8,308 nucleotides of DNA from Acinetobacter sp. C32I. Its GTDB lineage: Bacteria > Pseudomonadota > Gammaproteobacteria > Pseudomonadales > Moraxellaceae. The stretch is taken from the NCBI RefSeq assembly GCF_023702715.1, contig NZ_CP098481.1, positions 1 through 8,308 on the forward strand. Reading direction: 5' to 3'. Position numbers and translations under genes: made by a program. Positions 5,587 through 8,308 of this stretch are shown here, piece after piece. A model generated the notes under the pieces. That model searched no databases. It was given only the letters and a program-made list of their open reading frames with translations, and was not told the DNA's origin. Numbering within the stretch: position 1 is the first letter of the stretch; each line of letters starts with the position of its first letter.

Positions 5587-6120
5587 ATGAAAAAATTATC
5601 AGTTTCAGAATTAGCTAAACTGTATGGATACTCAAGGCAAGCCATATATGCTCATATAAATAAAGGAAATTTGTCAAAAGGTTCTGATGGATTAATTGAC
5701 TTTTCAGAAGCTTTAAGAGTATTTGGAGAACCTCAAAACAAAGTATCCAATGTCAACTTGAGTCAATCAACTAACAGTCAAAACTTGACTGAAATTGACT
5801 TGTTAAAACGACAAGTTGACATACTTGAAAAACAATTGAATCAAGCTTTACTTAGAGAAAACCAATCATTAGAACGTGAATCTTTCTATCAAGAACAAAT
5901 TGAAGCTATGCAACGTCTTTTAGAGGCCCCAAAACCTCATATCACTACGTCTGTCGACCCAGAGTCTACTCAGATGACAGAGGAAAATGAAGAAGTCACA
6001 GCTATGACGCAAAAAGAACCAGAGTCTAGTGAAAATAAGCGAATTCCAGTGCCGGAGCATGTTGAACCAGAGCAGCCGAAAAGAGGGTGGTTAAGCCGGT
6101 TTTTCTTGCCTAACGGCTAA
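5587..6120 (+). CDS. Plasmid replication-associated DNA-binding protein
   Basis: This is a 177-residue protein of the type usually found after repM on Acinetobacter plasmids. An N-terminal helix-turn-helix (LSVSELAKLYGYSRQAIYAHINKGNL, about 4-29) is followed by DFSEALRVFG (38-47), a long coiled coil (about 68-113, rich in L, E, K and Q), an acidic Glu/Pro/Ser-rich linker (about 120-163) and a short basic-aromatic tail PKRGWLSRFFLPNG (164-177). The role is accessory: probably DNA binding at the origin or copy control, as a coiled-coil oligomer. The precise function of the family is not settled. Two oddities are visible: codons 118-124 are an extra replication iteron, and 5750-5822 is a strong imperfect palindrome. 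No Shine-Dalgarno sequence precedes the ATG. It lies 66 bp after repM and is probably co-transcribed with it. Confidence 0.85.
   Translation: MKKLSVSELAKLYGYSRQAIYAHINKGNLSKGSDGLIDFSEALRVFGEPQNKVSNVNLSQSTNSQNLTEIDLLKRQVDILEKQLNQALLRENQSLERESFYQEQIEAMQRLLEAPKPHITTSVDPESTQMTEENEEVTAMTQKEPESSENKRIPVPEHVEPEQPKRGWLSRFFLPNG
5938..5959 (+). repeat. Fifth iteron copy inside the companion gene
   Basis: This 22-bp stretch matches the rep iteron at 20 of 22 positions; the middle reads ACTACGTCTGTCGACC instead of ACTACGTTTATCGACC. It has the same orientation as the array about 1.4 kb upstream and encodes HITTSVD in frame. RepM may bind it and loop to the origin (handcuffing), or it may be a relic of recombination. 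Confidence 0.8.
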
Positions 6121-6198
6121 GAGCATTATTCAGCTGACCTAATCAAAACTGTAAACCTTTGATCAAAGAATAGGTGTGAAACGTGAATAGTCACGAAA

Positions 6199-6233
6199 AA
6201 GCCGTTCCAGTGCGCTGAACCCAAGAACGGCTT
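6199..6233. terminator. Terminator between companion gene and pdif site 2
   Basis: AAGCCGTTC (6199-6207) pairs with GAACGGCTT (6225-6233) across a 17-nt loop. Five A precede the GCC on the plus strand, giving a clean T run on the minus strand; the plus-strand side has only a broken T run. It therefore ends minus-strand transcripts from 6597-6337 best and may also serve the repM operon. A small CGTGA/TCACG hairpin (6182-6186/6191-6195) lies beside it. Confidence 0.7.
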
Positions 6234-6270
6234 ACTTTAAGATATTGATGCGAAAAGGAAAAGTTCAAGT

Positions 6271-6298
6271 ATTTCGCATAAGGCGTATTATGTTAATT
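6271..6298 (+). other. pdif-like XerD/XerC recombination site 2
   Basis: XerD-like arm ATTTCGCATAA (6271-6281), spacer GGCGTA (6282-6287) and XerC-like arm TTATGTTAATT (6288-6298) are close to the Acinetobacter pdif consensus. It has the same orientation as site 1 (368-395), and the 12 bases after both sites are identical. The spacers differ (GGCGTA against CGTGCA), which should lower recombination between these two sites. It separates the replication block from the toxin-antitoxin block. Confidence 0.9.
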
Positions 6299-6336
6299 TT
6301 AGAAAAACTTAATTTCTTAATGTGACAGCACTATAT

Positions 6337-6597
6337 TTATTCTGGATCAGCATATAAATGACTAACACATATACCACATACAGACCGGCCTAATTGAGCA
6401 CATTTAACACGCACAATGGATTCATCCACTTCACAAGAGATATCCTTAGATCCAGAGACCCATTTCATCTTTTCACAAATTGAAAAACTTTCAGATGAAC
6501 ATTTCGTCTCTGAATCAGGTGGATTCAATTTGCCTTCAAAAAGATGAAACTGATCTGTATTAGGATTCTTTTTCAAGGTATAGGTCGTTTTGGTCAT
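6337..6597 (-). CDS. Cysteine-rich hypothetical protein, 86 aa
   Basis: I do not recognise this protein. It has six cysteines (33, 41, 55, 66, 74, 77), the last two as CGIC in VCGICVSH, and no signal peptide or membrane segment, so a metal-binding or redox-active cytoplasmic protein is possible. The start at 6597 is supported by AAGAAG about 7 nt upstream on the minus strand. It stands alone between the terminator at 6670-6712 and pdif site 2, so it is probably transcribed by itself and ends at the 6199-6233 hairpin. No toxin, antitoxin or enzyme motif is visible. Confidence 0.65.
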   Translation of the reverse strand: MTKTTYTLKKNPNTDQFHLFEGKLNPPDSETKCSSESFSICEKMKWVSGSKDISCEVDESIVRVKCAQLGRSVCGICVSHLYADPE

Positions 6598-6669
6598 AGG
6601 ATTCTTCTTTAAAGTTAAAAATATTATTCAACCAATAAAAACATCGTAAAAAATTAAATATAAATAATT

Positions 6670-6712
6670 TTTTAATAAGAACCGTGACGTTTTGTCAGGG
6701 TTCTTATTAAAA
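6670..6712. terminator. Bidirectional terminator after the membrane-protein gene
   Basis: A long hairpin: 14 bp (TTTTAATAAGAACC, 6670-6683, with GGTTCTTATTAAAA, 6699-6712), a G-G mismatch, then TGAC/GTCA (6685-6688/6694-6697) around a 5-nt loop. It lies 30 bp after the stop of the minus-strand gene 7075-6743 and separates that operon from the 6597-6337 gene. Confidence 0.8.
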
Positions 6713-6742
6713 TAAATTTTCAATTCAATCTAACTGAATATT

Positions 6743-7075
6743 TTATTTTTTTAGCTCTTTAATACTTTTAAACAAGTAAAATAAAGCTAATACAATAATG
6801 ATAACTGGTATAAAACTTACTTCTAATTTCAGAACTTTATTTAACCCTGAAACTAGAAAGGCTATACCAAATAATACTTCAAATCCATCCCAGCCAATAT
6901 TTTTCAATAACTTAATTAAGTTTACTAAAAGAATTATGCTGCCAGCTACCACAAACATAGATCCTTCAGGAAAAATATTTGGAATTAAATAAGAAATTCC
7001 AAAAAAAATCAAAAATACAGCTAAACCAATAGAGCCGTATACAGTTGGTTTATCATTTGAACTACTATTTTCCAT
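6743..7075 (-). CDS. Small integral membrane protein, 110 aa
   Basis: Hydrophobic segments at about 13-31, 40-57, 66-83 and 85-103 suggest three or four transmembrane helices, with a hydrophilic N-terminus (MENSSSNDKP) and a lysine-rich C-terminus (KSIKELKK). This layout is vaguely like LiaI/LiaF-type membrane domains, but no specific family is certain. The start is supported by AGGGGAA a few bases before the ATG. It follows the ribbon-helix-helix gene with a 28-nt gap and no terminator, so the two are probably co-transcribed and share the terminator at 6670-6712. Whether it belongs to the toxin-antitoxin function or is a passenger cannot be told from the sequence. Confidence 0.7.
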   Translation of the reverse strand: MENSSSNDKPTVYGSIGLAVFLIFFGISYLIPNIFPEGSMFVVAGSIILLVNLIKLLKNIGWDGFEVLFGIAFLVSGLNKVLKLEVSFIPVIIIVLALFYLFKSIKELKK

Positions 7076-7103
7076 ATCTTCCCCTTTAAATTGACTTAGA
7101 TAA

Positions 7104-7496
7104 TTAAGCTGTCTTTCGTGTCTTGCGGTGCTGTTTCAAAAGTAATTCAGCCTCATGAAGTTTCTTTTCAAGCTCTTCATTAGCTTGCATTAGCTCTCTG
7201 TACATGATTTTCTTTTCAGCATCTACAAACCTTTTAAGAACCTCACGCATTAATGCTTGATATCCTAATTTTTGAGCTGAGCCAATTTCTTTCAAATCAG
7301 CAATTAAATCTTTCGGTAAACGAATAGAAATCATTTGCATATTGCTAGATTTATTTAAAATTTCATGAAAACTAGCAGGAACTGGTGAAGCCTTTACGAA
7401 ATTAGGATCTCCGCCTAACTCTCTACTTTCCCATAAGTTTTCATCATCTAGCTCAAGTGACTCTATTATTGCTTGAACTTGATCTTTATTTTTCAT
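7104..7496 (-). CDS. Ribbon-helix-helix (CopG/BrnA-like) antitoxin
   Basis: The 130-residue protein has an N-terminal segment LWESRELGGDPNFVKASPVP (21-40), typical of BrnA-like antitoxins, a ribbon-helix-helix domain (MISIRLPKDLIADLKEIGSAQKLGYQALMREVLKRFV, about 55-91) and a charged coiled-coil tail (about 94-122) ending in a basic RKTRKTA. RHH antitoxins dimerise, bind their promoter and neutralise the toxin. Its likely partner is the BrnT-like protein at 7635-7943, upstream on the same strand, giving toxin-first order. Unusually, 138 nt and a hairpin terminator separate them, so this gene probably has its own promoter; no clear one is seen. It may resemble the SplTA/AbkAB type reported from Acinetobacter plasmids, but I name this from memory only. 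Confidence 0.8.
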   Translation of the reverse strand: MKNKDQVQAIIESLELDDENLWESRELGGDPNFVKASPVPASFHEILNKSSNMQMISIRLPKDLIADLKEIGSAQKLGYQALMREVLKRFVDAEKKIMYRELMQANEELEKKLHEAELLLKQHRKTRKTA

Positions 7497-7560
7497 ATCT
7501 CTACCTAACTATTTAATCGTGTTAGCTGCACGGCACTTGAATAAGTACATTTCGATGGAT

Positions 7561-7583
7561 AACTGAATAATTTTCATTCAGTT
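7561..7583. repeat. Inverted repeat between toxin and antitoxin genes
   Basis: AACTGAAT (7561-7568) faces ATTCAGTT (7576-7583) across 7 bp. It lies next to the terminator and 65 bp upstream of the antitoxin ATG, where an operator for the RHH protein or a second hairpin would be expected. Either reading is possible. Confidence 0.45.
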
Positions 7584-7586
7584 TCT

Positions 7587-7630
7587 AAAGCACTCTAAAA
7601 AGTGTGTAACACCACCTTTTAGAGTGCTTT
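7587..7630. terminator. Hairpin terminator inside the toxin-antitoxin unit
   Basis: AAAGCACTCTAAAA (7587-7600) pairs with TTTTAGAGTGCTTT (7617-7630), a perfect 14-bp stem with a 16-nt loop, 4 bp past the stop of the putative toxin gene. The longer T run (7628-7632) is on the plus strand; on the minus strand only three T follow, so in the direction of the genes it may be leaky. Confidence 0.75.
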
Positions 7631-7634
7631 TTCA

Positions 7635-7943
7635 TTAATTAGCGTTAAAGAACATGTCTATTTCAGTTTGATTAGGATCAAAAGCAGATTTAATTGCAAA
7701 CTTTTGACTCTTTTCATGAAGAATAAAACAGATTTTCAATAAGCGCCCTGAATCAGTTTCACTAATAAACCATAATGTAGGTGGATTAGTTTTGTGGTCT
7801 TCACGCTCATCTTCTAGAAAATGAGTGCCGCTAAAATTAAAAAAACATTGCTCAACTTCTGTAGGAACTACATTGTGCTTATCGACTAGCTTCTGTCGGA
7901 CACGAGCTGAGATTAAAAATGGATCATCATTACCACCAGACAT
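7635..7943 (-). CDS. BrnT-like putative toxin, 102 aa
   Basis: This small protein shows the order RVRQKLVDKHNVVPTEVEQCFFN (14-36), FLEDEREDHKTNPPTLWFISETDSGRLLK (42-70), ICFILHEKSQKFAIKSAFDPNQTEIDMF (71-98). That recalls BrnT-type ribonuclease toxins and related plasmid toxins paired with RHH antitoxins. The pairing of a basic strand after GR with a C-terminal strand carrying an acidic DPNQTEID motif supports the family. The start has a GGAG Shine-Dalgarno sequence about 11 nt upstream. Toxicity by mRNA cleavage is inferred from relatives. Its partner would be the 7104-7496 gene. TTGTATATACAA palindromes lie upstream and may be its operator. Confidence 0.7.
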   Translation of the reverse strand: MSGGNDDPFLISARVRQKLVDKHNVVPTEVEQCFFNFSGTHFLEDEREDHKTNPPTLWFISETDSGRLLKICFILHEKSQKFAIKSAFDPNQTEIDMFFNAN

Positions 7944-7980
7944 CTATATTAACACTCCACAATAAAAATATATATACGTT

Positions 7981-8129
7981 TTGTATATACAACATGTGTA
8001 TAAATATCTAATAATTGTGTGACATAGTCAATAAAAATTTGATGAATATTAGCATTTTGGCGTTGAAAAACAAATTATTGTTGAAAAAATATACTTAATT
8101 TGTATATACAATATGTATATACTTAATTT
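7981..8129. promoter_or_regulatory. TTGTATATACAA palindromes upstream of the toxin gene
   Basis: The perfect 12-bp palindrome TTGTATATACAA occurs at 7981-7992 and 8100-8111, and its core GTATATAC again at 8115-8122. The 12-mer TATACTTAATTT is repeated at 8090-8101 and 8118-8129. The first palindrome lies 38 bp before the toxin ATG and could overlap a minus-strand -35 (TTGTAT) followed by AT-rich -10 candidates. This fits a toxin-antitoxin operator with sites that bind cooperatively, but no binding protein is proven. Confidence 0.5.
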
Positions 8130-8177
8130 TTTTAAATTTCAATCTTTATCTTATTATTTTTTTAAATTTCAATCTTT
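8126..8177. repeat. 22-bp direct repeat, period 30
   Basis: The 22-bp sequence starting ATTTTTTTAAA and ending TTCAATCTTT occurs exactly at 8126-8147 and 8156-8177. The unit is AT-rich, so a slippage duplication is possible, but identity over 22 bp with a less simple 3' half (TTCAATCTTT) argues for a real duplication. It borders the palindrome cluster. No gene lies between 7944 and the window end. Confidence 0.8.
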
Positions 8178-8245
8178 GGGCATCGGACTCGTCTAGTAAG
8201 TCATAATTTGATAGATCTAAACTGATTTAAAAATCATAGGCAATA

Positions 8246-8274
8246 AAAAACCCCGACATCCTGTCGGGGTTTTT
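8246..8274. terminator. Strong bidirectional terminator
   Basis: AAAAACCCCGACA (8246-8258) pairs perfectly with TGTCGGGGTTTTT (8262-8274) across a 3-nt loop: a GC-rich stem with A and T runs on both sides. No gene ends close by inside the window. It insulates the toxin promoter region from transcription coming across the presumed circle junction. Confidence 0.9.
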
Positions 8275-8308
8275 CGTATTTGGTACTAGGGTCAACTCCT
8301 GTCATCCC

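Noticed and set aside
6798..6992. Plus-strand frame inside the membrane-protein gene
   Set aside because: It is antisense to a gene with clear transmembrane helices and a good ribosome binding site.

Overview
The window looks like all or most of a small Acinetobacter-type plasmid. Three things point there. First, a Rep_3 initiator of the kind usually called RepM/RepB in Acinetobacter has four exact 22-bp iterons upstream and a helix-turn-helix/coiled-coil 'plasmid replication DNA-binding' gene downstream. Second, there are two sites with the 11+6+11 layout of the plasmid dif-like (pdif) XerC/XerD sites that shuffle modules among Acinetobacter plasmids. Third, the DNA is AT-rich throughout and small genes are separated by compact bidirectional terminators. 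No mobilisation gene, resistance gene or intact transposase is visible. The two ends may join, but the sequence alone does not prove circularity.

Layout: 1-426 is non-coding, with short inverted repeats, a terminator and pdif site 1 (368-395). 427-1694 is a defence-type locus: an Abi_2-family HEPN protein on the minus strand (427-1449), a two-hairpin non-coding RNA directly upstream of it that ends in an intrinsic terminator (about 1476-1575, minus), and a divergent promoter buried in a perfect 41-bp palindrome (1644-1684). 1694-2644 is the divergent gene, an AbiEi-like regulator/antitoxin with no AbiEii partner. 2645-2995 is non-coding and carries an unrecognised array of degenerate 16-bp iteron-like repeats. 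2996-3439 holds two small unknown genes (minus), one of them a four-cysteine zinc-ribbon-like protein, preceded by six TGTACA sites (3457-3671). 3672-4596 is a structured, repeat-rich leader to the origin, ending in the iterons and the rep promoter. 4597-6120 is repM plus its DNA-binding companion, and the companion's coding sequence contains an extra near-perfect iteron. 6199-6298 holds a terminator and pdif site 2. 6337-7943 is a run of minus-strand genes: a cysteine-rich unknown protein, a small membrane protein, a ribbon-helix-helix antitoxin-like protein and a BrnT-like putative toxin. 7944-8308 holds TTGTATATACAA palindromes, a 22-bp direct repeat and a strong terminator.

How it may work together: repM, the iterons and the companion gene replicate the plasmid. 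The BrnT-like/RHH pair probably stabilises it, although a terminator unusually separates the two genes. The Abi_2 protein, its upstream RNA and the AbiEi-like regulator form the most interesting unit: a candidate phage-defence or toxin-antitoxin locus in which an RNA with a terminator sits between promoter and toxin (as in type III systems), and a divergent DNA-binding protein could control the shared intergenic region. The two pdif sites divide the molecule into a segment with rep and the Abi locus and a segment with the toxin-antitoxin genes.
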